24,882 nucleotides of DNA from Gryganskiella cystojenkinii. Lineage: Eukaryota; Mortierellomycota; Mortierellomycetes; Mortierellales; Mortierellaceae. The DNA lies in assembly GCA_015852425.1 (NCBI GenBank), contig JAAAIG010000199.1, forward strand, positions 1 to 24,882, in the 5' to 3' direction. Position 1 is the stretch's first letter, and each line of letters starts with the position of its first letter. Both the position numbers and the translations under genes were made by a program. This document shows, piece after piece, positions 8,819 to 24,328 of the stretch. The notes below the pieces were generated by a model, which was not told the DNA's origin, did no database searches, and saw only the letters and a list, made by a program, of their open reading frames with translations.

Positions 8819-11800
8819 GTTGTTTTGTGTGTAAAAGTGAGTGGGAGTGGAGGTGTGGTGGTGGGTGGTGGAAAAGGGGAAAGGGAAAAAGAACGCAAAA
8901 ATACTGTGCAAAATTTCCACTGTCTGAAATACCCCCTCTCTCCCCTTCCATCCAGAAAGAAAAATCTTTTCTCTGTTGTGTTGTGTCGTTGTGTGTGAGA
9001 GCAGTGACCGGCTGATGAAAGCAATAAAAAAAAACTCCAAACACAGGGAGATTGCACAGGGTCATCCACGGCTATTGGCTCTCACCACAAAACAAATTAT
9101 TTTTGCGGGCTTTGCGGCTTGATTTTTTTTTAAAATCTTTACACGGGTCCGCTTCGGAAAAGGTCACAGGGCCTTGGACCATAAAAAAATATTACACGTG
9201 ATATCGAGTCACACCCTTAATATTATTTTCGCCACCAACTTTTCTTTTTGTCGTCTGCAATGCACTGCAAGAGAAAGACGCGTTGAGGCCCTTTCGGATA
9301 ACTGTCCACAAAGCAATTCATTCAACAGTCCTCTTCTTGTCGTCTCCTACACGAACTCAGTTTGATTTCACGAGGAGAAAAAAACGACGTCTCCGTGGAA
9401 GGAATATCGGTTTGTCGTGGCCTTCTATCCTTCCTTGCGATCATCAACATCACTTGCCACAAAGGCAGGTCACTCGTTCCATGTGCACTGTGGGAGTAAA
9501 AGGAAAATATATTTGGCCAACAACACAGAGAAAAGGCGAAAGAACAAGGGTCATGATATCTAATTCCAGTCAATAGTAAATTTACTTCTCAGCGACATCG
9601 TGCTTGGCAAAAAAAAAAAAAAAAAAAAAAGATTCCCTGCCTCTCTGGAACTTCGGGAGAGAAAAACGAATGATCCTGTGGTCCATCCCAAGGAGACGAG
9701 TAGAGTCCTGGCAGATTCAGGACAAGAGCAATGTATAGGACGGATGAACTGGGGATCACCCCATCCCTTTTCTCTCTTGCCCTCATCCTAATCTCTACCG
9801 GGGTTCGACTATCGTGTTCCGTCGGTCCGGTCGGGCGGATGACTTCGGTTGAACAACGACCTATGTTCTTACGCCTGTCTAGAAAAGAATAATATAATAA
9901 TCCAGGAAAACGCAGTTAACCCCTTCCTTTCATGTTTGTTTTTTCTTTCCATTTCTTTGTAAAACGCTTCCTTCTTCTCCTTTTTACAAACCACTTCGAG
10001 AACACTTTGCCTGACCCCTGCAACTGTAACGTTGCACACCCCACATTATCCAACGACCCTGTGAGCTCATTGCACCACGCTGTTTTTGGACGCGTCGAGA
10101 AGGTGTCGTAAAGGTAATCATCAAACAGCTTGATAGACCTCTGTCTTTTTTTCTTGAGTCTCGAACGCCTCCACCATTTTACGTTGATAAAATGTACACT
10201 ACTCAAGGCGCAGAGAGAGAGAGAGCTTCGTGGGCTTCGCTTTTTAAGATTATAAACAGTAATACCACTTCGATCCCTGGTTCAGAACAACGTCCTTGAT
10301 CCATCATTTCAAACTACGTGCAATGCTGTGTCTTTCTCTACCGAACGCCTATCTTGCTTTTTTCTATCCCTCAAGTAAACTAAGAGGGTCGCGAGATTTC
10401 TTTCGTCAGTTTACGTGGCTGTGGAAGGGAGAGTCGGTAGTAAGTGTACTGAGGGGAAAATACGTAGAGTTGACAGCGCACTACATCTCGCAAACCTCTC
10501 CGTTTGGCACACCATGATTCTTACTTAGGGTACATGCGATGGATATGGTGGTGTGCCCAAACTGCTGGTCAATAAAAATAGGATCCGGGACCTCATTACC
10601 ATGTACACAGGTGGGTGATGCGACACTTTCTTTCTCTTTTTGAGGAATGAGGAGATAAAAAAAGGTGGGATCTTTGGGGAGCGATATCTAGTATTGCCAC
10701 GGAGAAAGGGCAAAAGGACAGAAGCGATTTGAAAAAAATAATAGCAACGCGCCTCCAAAAAAACACATTCATTCCTTCGATTCCAATCTGAACTTGATTT
10801 TGTCTCTGTTCACTTGGCTTCTATTTCGGACAGCCTTTTCAATCGTTTTTGTGTGTTTGGATGCCTCCTTCATCAACCACACAACACGGACACGCTGGAA
10901 CACTCTTTTTGCCTACACTTGTTATCCTGTACAGTACAGTACACTTCATTTCTTTTGTTTTGTTTCTTTCCATTCTTCCTTCTTTGGGACGATTGTTTGG
11001 AGTTACCGTGTTTACGCATTAATGGACCTTGTGGTGGTCTCGGTGGTGGTTGCAGTGGTGGTCATCTTGGTCGAGGATTTGCGACACAAACAACAACAAC
11101 CCCCCCATTTCTTCTACATCCCTACTCGTCTCCTCTCTCTCGGTTCCTGGGTTAAACCACCTTGGACTGGAGAGTTTCCCTCTTTCTTCCCGCATAATTG
11201 CATTAACGCATTTAGTATTTTTAACGAGTTTTGCCTCGTGCTGTTTTGATACAAGCACAATTGCGTGTTAACAAAAAAAAGAGAGGGACGCGCATCGGCT
11301 GATCACCACACAGCAGTCTTTGAAAAAAAGCACGCGAATTGAGTTGGCCATGCTGTTGTTACTCGGTTTGTTCTATCTATCGCGACAACAACCCTCAATT
11401 CTTTGTTTTTGTGTGTCGGCTTCATGCAGCAGTCTTGTCAGTCCACGAGTTCGAAGTCATTCAGTCAGGCTATTTATTCATCACGATAAAAAAAATCAAA
11501 AAAGAAGAATTTGTTTTGCGTTGTGTGTCCAAAATGCCACGCAACACAACACCCACAACACCCACATACACCCACATGCGCCCCTTCTCGCTCCCTCCCT
11601 CGCGCTTTTTTTTGCTTCTACTTTTCCCTTTGGCGTTCGTTTATGGACTCAGTGTCGCATGCACGTCGCCGCTACACCGGATTTTATTATGAAGACAGAT
11701 CCGATCCACCCCCTACTCTTCCCCTTCTCCCTCTCCTCTTTTTGGGTCGTCCTTTCTTTCCCCCGTTCTTCGAACAATGTTGCGATCTACGATGATTAAA

Positions 11801-11842
11801 AAGAAGTCGAATTTCTTCTTCAGCTTCAACAGACACTCCATG
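8819..11842. other. Large non-coding block upstream of HMG and kinase genes
   Basis: About 3 kb without a supported gene. The part next to 8818 is pyrimidine-rich on the minus strand and should be the HMG leader. It holds ACGCGT at 9278-9283 and 10090-10095 and a CACGTG near 9194. The 9640-10600 part has ordinary sequence complexity, unlike the flanking low-complexity DNA, but no open frame there could be tied to a family. tRNA and U6 signatures were looked for and not seen. Confidence 0.5.
9609..9630. repeat. 22-bp poly(A) run
   Basis: An uninterrupted run of 22 adenines, the longest A run in the window. No target-site duplication or retroelement body was recognised beside it, so a simple homopolymer is the safest call. 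Confidence 0.9.
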
Positions 11843-12427
11843 TACGGAGCAAACAACAAGAACACACTTTCGACTGCTGACATCTCTTCTTTCTCTCCTC
11901 CCTTCCTCTTTCTTCTTCTTCCTTCATTCTCTCATTCTCTATCTTTTCTCCGGTAGAAATATCTTTCCTCTTCCAACTCATCGACGATCGATTTTCTCTT
12001 CCGACAAAGATCTTATTCTATTCCACAAGGAGCATTCAATCGAGTGTTTCTCTCTACCCTTTCCGTACTTCCACTTTCGACTTGGAGTTAGCCCATCGCC
12101 CTTTCAGGAACCCTTTTCTTCTATTTCTTCTCTTTTTGTGATTTTCTCTCTCCCTCTCTTTCACTCTTTTTCCCTTCTTTCGTTCATTTTTTCTATTCTT
12201 ACTCAGCCGTTTCGATCTTCTCAATCCCTCTTGAATTTCAGTCGTATATCAGCTCCAAAAAGAACAGGAACACGACGCGCTTTTATTTTTTTGAACACCC
12301 GATTGTATCATTGGAAACCATCGATCACAAGCATTTTTCTATTCACCATTACTCCCCTTCTTTCCACTTTTCCCAGTACCTTTCTACGTATTCTCTGTCT
12401 TCCACCCTTTCACATTTTCAAAAAACA
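11843..12427 (+). promoter_or_regulatory. ATG-free pyrimidine-rich leader of the kinase gene
   Basis: From the ATG at 11840-11842 to the kinase start at 12428 there are 585 nt with no ATG on the plus strand, very rich in C and T. This fits a long 5' untranslated region scanned without interruption. CGGTAG near 11951-11956 and CTCAG near 12202-12206 are possible acceptors, so a spliced leader cannot be excluded. Confidence 0.55.
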
Positions 12428-17819
<5,392 letters not shown>

Positions 17820-17911
17820 TCGCGCATGAGAACGAATTTTGTTAATTCAAAGAAGGGAAATGTAATAGAATTTTGTAGCACAAATGATACGATAAAAAAG
17901 TAATTAATAAT

Positions 17912-17917
17912 AATAAA
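17912..17917 (+). terminator. Poly(A) signal of the kinase gene
   Basis: AATAAA 93 nt after the TAA stop, in an A/T-rich stretch with overlapping TAATAA units. Confidence 0.6.
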
Positions 17918-18059
17918 AGTGATCATCAAAATAACACGCCAACTTGACGGAAACTTTTGTGGCCGCACTATTTTGCAATGCAGGGAGAATTGTAGAACAC
18001 AAACATGAGCAGAAAAAAAAAACAATAAGAACCTTTACATTTTTTTTTGAACCTATTTG

Positions 18060-18065
18060 TTTATT
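18060..18065 (-). terminator. Candidate poly(A) signal of the transporter gene
   Basis: AATAAA on the minus strand, about 265 nt past the transporter stop at 18329 and before the kinase poly(A) site, so the two transcripts need not overlap. Confidence 0.45.
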
Positions 18066-18328
18066 GAACTTGAAAAAATATCGAATTTCACTGCAATGCC
18101 GAAGAAAAGATTAGTTAAGAAAAAAAAAAGAGAGAGGAGAGATCAAGATGATTAAATAAGGAGATAGGGATATGTTAAAAGAGAAAATGACTGGAGAGAG
18201 AGAGGTGTGGGGGAGTGGCAGAGGAGACGAAAAGTGGAGGAAAAAACAGCAAATTTTGGTTGAAGAGAGGAGGATAAACTGTCTTGAGGTGAATAGAAGC
18301 TCTTTGAAATAATTCTGCGATTTTTTTC

Positions 18329-21300
18329 TTACGCCATGTCGCGTACTTCGCCTCTTGGGATGTTGATGTTAACCTCTCCACCCCCACGTGGGATATCACT
18401 GCGAGGTGTATCCAATCTTGGGGTGTCTATGCGGGACATGTCGCCACCACCTCCGCCAACACCAGCGCCACCGACACCGGCACCCGTGGGACGTTCTGTA
18501 CCCCCGATCACATCTCCCATCGACCCTGTCGTCGTAACGACCGTCGTCTCTTCACGGACCTCGATATTCTGTTTGTGTCAAAATATAAGGAAGTGAAGGT
18601 ATGTTAGATCAAATATGTTCGATCAATAGTATCAACGCAAAAAGTATGATGACGGATTATAACTTGCCTGCCAGAAACTTGCCCACTCCTTGTCTTCTTC
18701 CTCCTTTCGGAGGTACGTGATCTTAAACCGGAAAGTACCAGTCTTTTCAAATCGGAGAATACGCCCAAACACTCTCAACCGGGTGACCTCACCACCGACA
18801 CGGGGCAAAAGACGATCACGCACGGTCGATCGGACAAACAAAAGTACCACGAACCCAATGGCGGCACAGGCGCACAACCAATAGAAGTTCGTATTGTAGA
18901 CCTCGGGCGAACTGGCGGTATAACCTCGGGCCTTAATCAGGTGGTTATAAATCAAAGTGAACAAAATACCGCCACCAACACCGGCAATTGACCAAGCTGT
19001 CAAGAGAATACCGTGAAGACCCGAGATGTTGTGCATACCAAAGAGATCGTGGATAAAAGCCGGGATCGTACCGAACCCACCACCATAGGCACAGGTCAGC
19101 GTCCAGATGGCGAGCAGGAATGCCCAATAGTTCTTGGTTACAAAGATCAATGGCAAGACCGCGAGAATCACGACTTGGGTTCCCAACATGACCAGGTATG
19201 AGGGTTTGCGACCAATCACATCTGAAAGGGATGAGAACATCAATCGTCCCACGAAGTTGAAACCACCATTGATGGCGACGACGGTCGAGGCCGTATCAGC
19301 AGATTTCTCAAAGACGTTGATGACCATATCAGCAAGTCGGGAGAGAATGACCAGACCCGAGACCAAATTAGCCAAGAACATCATGTACATGCCTAGGTAC
19401 TCGTAGGTGCTCAGAGCCTCACGCAAGGTCAGATCGATCGCAGGTTCGTACACGATACGATTCTGGGGTGGAGTCTTAGAATCGGCAATAACGGGGGGCA
19501 TGGATTTCTCATCTTGGGCGGAACCGTGCTTTTGTTGTTTACGAGTAATAAAGACGGTACCGTTTCTGAAGATGGGGCCTCGGGTCTTTGTACGCTCGGG
19601 TGGAGGGAAACGGAAAATTACGGCACAAATCATCAAAATGACCCAGTAGCAACCGCCAATGACGACAAAAGTGAGCGGCAAACCGATCGCCTCGATCAAC
19701 GGTAACGGGATCTTGGCGCAGATCAAACCTCCAATACCGAATCCTGTGAAGGTCGAAAGAGTAACGTAACAGTTCTTTTGGGGTCAGTACCGAACAAGAA
19801 AAAAAAAACGATAGATATCAAGATACTTATAGTTAACGCGTCATCAATCGGAAAAAATAAATGCTTACCACAGACAGACAATCCAGCGCCTAGACCCTTA
19901 CGCTCGGGGAACCACTTTTGAAGGGCTGAGATTGGACTAAATGCGTCGTTGCCAACAAAAAAAAAAGTCGGCGGTTAGTCCAATGGGACCAAAAAAACTG
20001 CTTACGCGACGGACAGACGGACAATCAACCAAACAAAAAAAAAACCGGTAGGAACTGTTTCTTACCTGATGTAGCAAAGTCCGAGTCCAAGACCTGAAAC
20101 GACTCCGTACCCGAAGAAGACCAGAGGCATGGACTTAAAGAGGAGAAAAAGGAGTGGACGGTTGAGGATCGGAAGAAAGACGAAAAGGGGAGGGAAGGTT
20201 AGTCGGTTTGCATTTACCTCTTTGTTCCCTCTAACGAACCGAAGGTCACACAGCGAGAAGGAGAACGGAACAGGGGCACGCGTCTCACATGCAGGAAATA
20301 GGGGGACGCGTTCCCGGATAATCATCCCATCACGCGTTAAAAATTAATGAAATGAAAAAAAAAAAAATCGGTTAAAGAAACATCAAAAGGCTTACCTTCA
20401 GATGGATGCCAAGAGCTGCGACCCAATGTCCGAAACAGAAGAGAGAACCTCCGATCACACCGGCTTTTCTTGGACCGTTACGTTCGAGCCAAGGGCCTAG
20501 CAAAGAGGCGGCGATACCTAGACATCCAATATTGATGTAGAAGGTGATGGGGGCTACTTTCTATACGAGTTGATAAGAAAAATGAAAAAAGTTGAACGCG
20601 AAGGTGTTGTTCATGTAGTGGTTTGCGATTTTGGTGTAGTGGTAGGTATGAAATGTGATGAGATGGAGAAGGGGAGAGACGGATTTGTAGAGGGAGACAG
20701 AGAGAAAGGGAGGCAAAGGCAGGAAGAGGACGGGGGAAACCATGGTGATTGAGGAGGTTGTGAGAACAAAAAAGATGAAAGGGATGGGAAAGTAAGGGGG
20801 TCCCCCCAGAAAAAAAAAGAGGCGAAAACAAAAGAGAGAAGGCAAAATAGGTTAATATGGGTTCCCTTCCGAAAAGCCAGAAAAAGGGGACCTCCTTCAA
20901 GCTTTTTTCCATCCTTCTGGCTCTCCACTCTTTTCTCTCTTATGTTTCCATGTCCCATCTCTATTCTTCCTTTCTAAGTAGTTTTTTTACGTCTCCTTAG
21001 AAAAAAAATTATAGAGAAGACAAAAAAAGTATCGTCCCTTGATCCATCGAAGGGAGAAAGAGGAGGACTTTCCAGGGGGGTGGTTCGTCATCTTTTGTGA
21101 ACCAGGAGAATCATAAACTGTATCGAGTCAATGATGAAATAAATACTTTTTTTTGAGTTGTTTTACCTGATCAGATCCATAGATAGCGACATCGATTGGT
21201 CGGTTAAAGACAGACCAGGCATAGACAGACCCGCAAATGGCTTGGAAGACCATGGCGGCCGGGGCAATGTACCAGCGCTTGAAAGGTTTGCGGAATATCG

Positions 21301-21391
21301 TTCGATCTTTTTGGATCGCCTGTGGGGATCCATTGTATTTGGTCTCACCATAATAATCCTGGATCTTACCCCAGATATAACTGTCCTCCAT
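18329..21391 (-). CDS. MFS transporter, oxalate/formate antiporter (OFA)-like
   Basis: Six exons: 21391-21167, 20560-20396, 20133-20066, 19936-19869, 19743-18668, 18568-18329; 613 aa. Five joins are in phase; four introns are GT-AG and the last is GC-AG. About 12 membrane segments are expected, the first in WYIAPAAMVFQAICGSVYAW (about 40-60). FYINIGCLG...GPWLERNGPRKAG and YISPISALQKWFPERKGLGAGL are typical of the OFA branch. The MFS motif GRLMFSSLSDVIGRKPS is at about 341-357 in the second half. A 65-residue cytosolic loop (about 221-286) separates the halves. The cytosolic C-tail (535-613) is Gly-rich and ends with DTPR/DIPR/NIPR-type repeats. By family it should carry a monocarboxylate or dicarboxylate across a membrane; the true substrate and membrane are unknown. 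The ATG at 21391 is the first after a long pyrimidine-rich leader. Confidence 0.93.
18569..18667 (-). other. GC-AG intron in the transporter gene
   Basis: The 99-nt intron begins CAG|GCAAGT, the consensus for GC donors, and ends CAG. It keeps phase 0 between TTC TGG CAG and AAT ATC GAG. No GT donor nearby keeps the frame. Retention would add 11 residues (ASYNPSSYFLR) and then stop, removing the 79-residue tail. Confidence 0.8.
20278..20337. promoter_or_regulatory. Three ACGCGT sites within 60 bp in a transporter intron
   Basis: ACGCGT occurs at 20278-20283, 20306-20311 and 20332-20337, spaced 28 and 26 bp, inside the intron 20134-20395. A further copy is at 19836-19841 in another intron of the same gene. 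Function is unproven. Confidence 0.35.
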
Positions 21392-22232
21392 TTTGGGACT
21401 TTTTTGAGAGCTAGTGTTGGGCGTTATTTGGCAGGGGTTTTCTTGGAAGGGTCAGATCAGGTTAACAGCTCCTGTTGATCGCGTGACGGGACTATAGAAA
21501 AAGATGGGTATGGAGTGTGAGGTCGGCGTTTGCTTTCGTAGGCGAGATAGAGAAGAAAAAGAAATAAGTGAGGGAAGAGAAGGAAGAGAGGGTGAATAAA
21601 TGAGGGAAGGTGGTCCCGTTGTGTCTATCTGTCGGAGAAGAAAACCATAAAGTCAAAAAGAGTAAAATAAAAGTCGATGGTCAGTACAACACTTTTTGGA
21701 TTAAAACGAAAAGAGCGTCAAGGTTGCGTAAAATCGTGGCTGTGTGCACTGAGTCTATCGTGTGCAGGTTGAAGTCGAGTGCCAAAAGAGAAAAGCAACA
21801 GAGAACGAACCGAAATGCTGACGCAGGGGTATAGTACAGTGAATATGAGGGTGCAACGAGGGTACGAAGGGTATAATGCAACGTCTGAGGCGAAGAAGAA
21901 GGGAAGCAGGAGTGCGGAAGGACGGACGGGTAAAAGTGGGAAATGGGGAGACAGGAAAAGAAAAAGGAAGAGGGAAAATATTAGAAAAAAGAAGGGAAAT
22001 ACAAAGAAGAGAGATAACTTTAAAGTGAAGGAAGATGTGCAACAAAAAAAGAAAAAACGAGAATAAGGGAGACCGCTGCAGTGAAATCGACGGTGGAGAT
22101 GGCAATATTATGGTCGAGTAAAATAAAAAGAGGGCACAAAAAGAAACGACGATGTCGACAAAAAGAGTTGTTGTTTTCAAGGGGAGGATAGACGACGATG
22201 CGAGCAAGGGCAATTGTGCGTGGATTATATAA
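21392..22232 (-). promoter_or_regulatory. Probable leader and TATA-containing promoter of the transporter
   Basis: On the minus strand the 840 nt before the start codon are pyrimidine-rich and hold a single ATG (21648-21646). The palindromic TTATATAA at 22225-22232 could act as a TATA box, putting transcription start near 22195. This would give an 800-nt leader unless it is spliced. Confidence 0.45.
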
Positions 22233-23228
22233 CCCACATGAGCGTGATGAACGAAATGCGCGAGGGTAAGAGAACGAAGTTTGGGGTTGTCGATTGTACG
22301 ATAGCGATGTCCTCATGTTGTTGATGTACCTTGCTCACTCGGCAGTGCTTCTGTTCTCAAGAGCAGGAAGAAAAGAAGAAATAGAGAGACGCAGGTGGAG
22401 AGGTGCGGACAGGACAAAGTAGTAAACGGAGGGTTGGAAAGGGACGTGGAAGGTGAAAAGAGAGGGAAGAAGGAAAGAGAGAAGAAGAAAGAGAAGAAAA
22501 GAGGAAACCAAGGAAAGAGTGAGCAAAGAAGGAGAGGACGAAAAGAGAGCTGCAGCTGCGAGTAGCTTCGTTTGAACAGCCAGGCTGGCAGCTGTCCATT
22601 TTTCTGTATTGAGCGCTGAGCAGCCACAGTCTCTACAACAGTCTAAACGCCTAAACGGACCAACAGTATTTTGTTTTGGGGATCCTTTTGAGAAAGAAGC
22701 AGAGACTTTACCCGATACAAAAAAAAACGAGGGAACAAAAAACAAGACGGATGGGCCGGCGTTGTTGACAAAGAAGTCAGAGGATGTGTGCGAGGGAGAG
22801 AGAGACGAGCGGCGGACACAACAGAGACAGACAGACAAACGAGTGGAGTGAAAGGGATAAAAAAGGGATTGTTGCTAAGAGCAAGAAATCGAGGACAGAC
22901 ACCAACAGTACACACACTCAAAGAAAGCTGGGATCCCATCTGTCTTTTGCCTCTCTCTCTCTCTCACTCTTCCTCTCTTTCGCCCTTTTCAAGGGTGAGG
23001 AGACACACACGCGCGCGCTGATGTCTTTTTTCAGGAGATGAAAAATTAAATCTAAAGCCACCTTGGCTAGACTTTTCTAATTTTTTGACCTTATCGAACC
23101 CAAGACGTAGCTCTTGAAGGGAATATTCCTAGAAAAGACAGGAAAGCAAGTACCAACATGATGAAAAAGAGACGGTGTCATGTTTTTTTGCCGGAGCTAA
23201 CGAGGAATGAGAGAGCACTCTCAAAAGA

Positions 23229-23323
23229 GTCGATCGACAGCGACTATCATTTCTGGTTTTGCGTCCAACTGAAAAAAAAACGCGCTCGCGTTTGTAAGCT
23301 TTTATTGGATCGCTGCGATCCAA
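23229..23323. repeat. Cluster of three perfect inverted repeats
   Basis: GTCGATCGAC at 23229-23238, AAACGCGCTCGCGTTT at 23278-23293, and TTGGATCGCTGCGATCCAA at 23305-23323 (9-bp arms around one base) fall within 95 bp. Such dyads are typical of dimeric transcription-factor sites, but no factor could be named. Confidence 0.7.
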
Positions 23324-23386
23324 CCTTGTGTACAAAACACGCACAGCAATCCAAATGGCAGGGAATGATGTTCATCGGACTGGTCA

Positions 23387-23408
23387 GGGACAGGGGGAGG
23401 GGGAGGGG
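23387..23408 (+). other. G-quadruplex-type motif
   Basis: Four G runs (3, 5, 5 and 4 bases) separated by ACA, A and A on the plus strand satisfy the usual G4 pattern. It lies in non-coding DNA. Confidence 0.6.
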
Positions 23409-23730
23409 TGCGCAAAGAAGAAAATAGGCGCCACGACTTGGATAAGGTAGGAGAGGAAGGAAGTTAGATAGAGGAGGGCTTAACTTACTTGAAAATGAGG
23501 ATTCTAGTTTAAAGATGATGGTATATTGGGGGAGGAGGGGGGGACAGCAATAGGACCGACAGGAGTGGATTTTTCAAAAGAGAAAAAAAGTGTGGGAAGA
23601 GACAGACGGTGGGGTTGGATGGGACTGAGAAAGAACCAGATTTGTGGGAAGAGTAAGGAGGGCAGGGACCGCGGGGCGAGAGAGGGGCGATGGCATCGAC
23701 AACGTTGATGACCAGCAGGTGTTTATTTGA

Positions 23731-24235
23731 TTAATATTGATCTTTCACAGGTGCAGTGTAGGTCCAAGTTGTTCGAGGTTGTGTTGCAGATGAAGAGCCA
23801 AACCGGCTTCCATTGACAGTTCCACCGATGCAGAATCGCAAGACTGCAAGACAGATACGGCCTAGGAAAAATAGTAGCCAGCGAACAACCACGAAACCCA
23901 GGGATAAAAGCTTTACGGCGACACAAAATAATAACAAGGTAAACAGACGCGGGATGAACGTGGGGCTGTGTTTGCTACCGTCTCCCCTTCGTTGTAGCCA
24001 CCCTCCCTGACCACCCCCCTGTCCTTCAACCCAAGCACTACAAAACACACATGGCATTGAAAAAAACTTGGCCCAAGCAAAGTCATTTTTTTTATGTCTG
24101 TCTCCCCTCCCTCACCCGCCATCTTTTTATGTTTGACACCATCTAACTGACCCTTCAGTTCTTGCTCTCTAAGATCCGGTTAAACCCACCAGCTGTCGTC
24201 AGGAGGTTCCTCATTCTCATGATGATCAGGCCAGA
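23731..24235 (-). CDS. Candidate small membrane protein (weak gene model)
   Basis: An open minus-strand frame, 24057-23731, encodes 108 aa if started at its ATG. It has a Gly-rich N-terminal part, a hydrophobic stretch of about 45 residues (LFTLLLFCVAVKLL, then VVRWLLFFLGRICLAVLRF) and a polar tail ending APVKDQY. An alternative splices a short acidic exon at 24235-24190 (contains HHENEEPPDDS; donor GTGGGT) to 24037-23731 (acceptor TTTTGTAG), which keeps the frame but leaves the true 5' end unknown. AATAAA follows the stop by a few bases (23727-23722). Base composition is more gene-like than the surrounding low-complexity DNA. No family is recognised, and a chance ORF cannot be ruled out. Confidence 0.28.
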
Positions 24236-24328
24236 CTTGAAAAGAGAAAGAGAAAGAGAGCAATGAAAGATCACCCACTAAGCTAAGAGCAGTCTCCTAA
24301 TTCTTCCTGAAGACGGCAGGGAAAGATG

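Larger units (their letters stand above)
17820..18328. other. Convergent 3' spacer between kinase and transporter
   Basis: A/T-rich, no coding signal. It contains the poly(A) candidates of both flanking genes. The plus-strand purine-rich part at 18110-18290 is the probable 3' untranslated region of the transporter. Confidence 0.65.
22233..23730. other. Non-coding purine-rich block
   Basis: No supported gene. Long plus-strand purine tracts (about 22360-22550), GA and CT microsatellite-like runs (about 22790-22985), a cluster of palindromes (23229-23323) and a G-run motif (23387-23408) are visible. Open frames on either strand give only low-complexity peptides. Confidence 0.55.

Noticed and set aside
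9609..9630. 22-bp poly(A) as a retrotransposition tail
   Set aside because: No element body, no target-site duplication and no processed gene copy next to it.
9797..9812. GGGTTCGACT, resembling a tRNA T-loop
   Set aside because: The 3' side does not pair with the 5' side and no other tRNA arms were found.
9916..10206. 96-codon minus-strand open frame with a basic tail
   Set aside because: Begins at TTG, not ATG, and matches no family I know. Composition is gene-like, so it is worth a transcript check but not an annotation.
10794..11249. 151-codon hydrophobic plus-strand frame
   Set aside because: Starts at TTG; hydrophobicity follows from T-rich DNA.
11538..11580. CACCCACA-rich stretch as a CRISPR-like or telomere-like array
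   Set aside because: Short, irregular simple repeat with no spacer structure.
12311..12427. 39-residue N-terminal extension of the kinase
   Set aside because: The open frame begins with TTG; there is no in-frame ATG upstream of 12428, so the ATG at 12428 is the better start.
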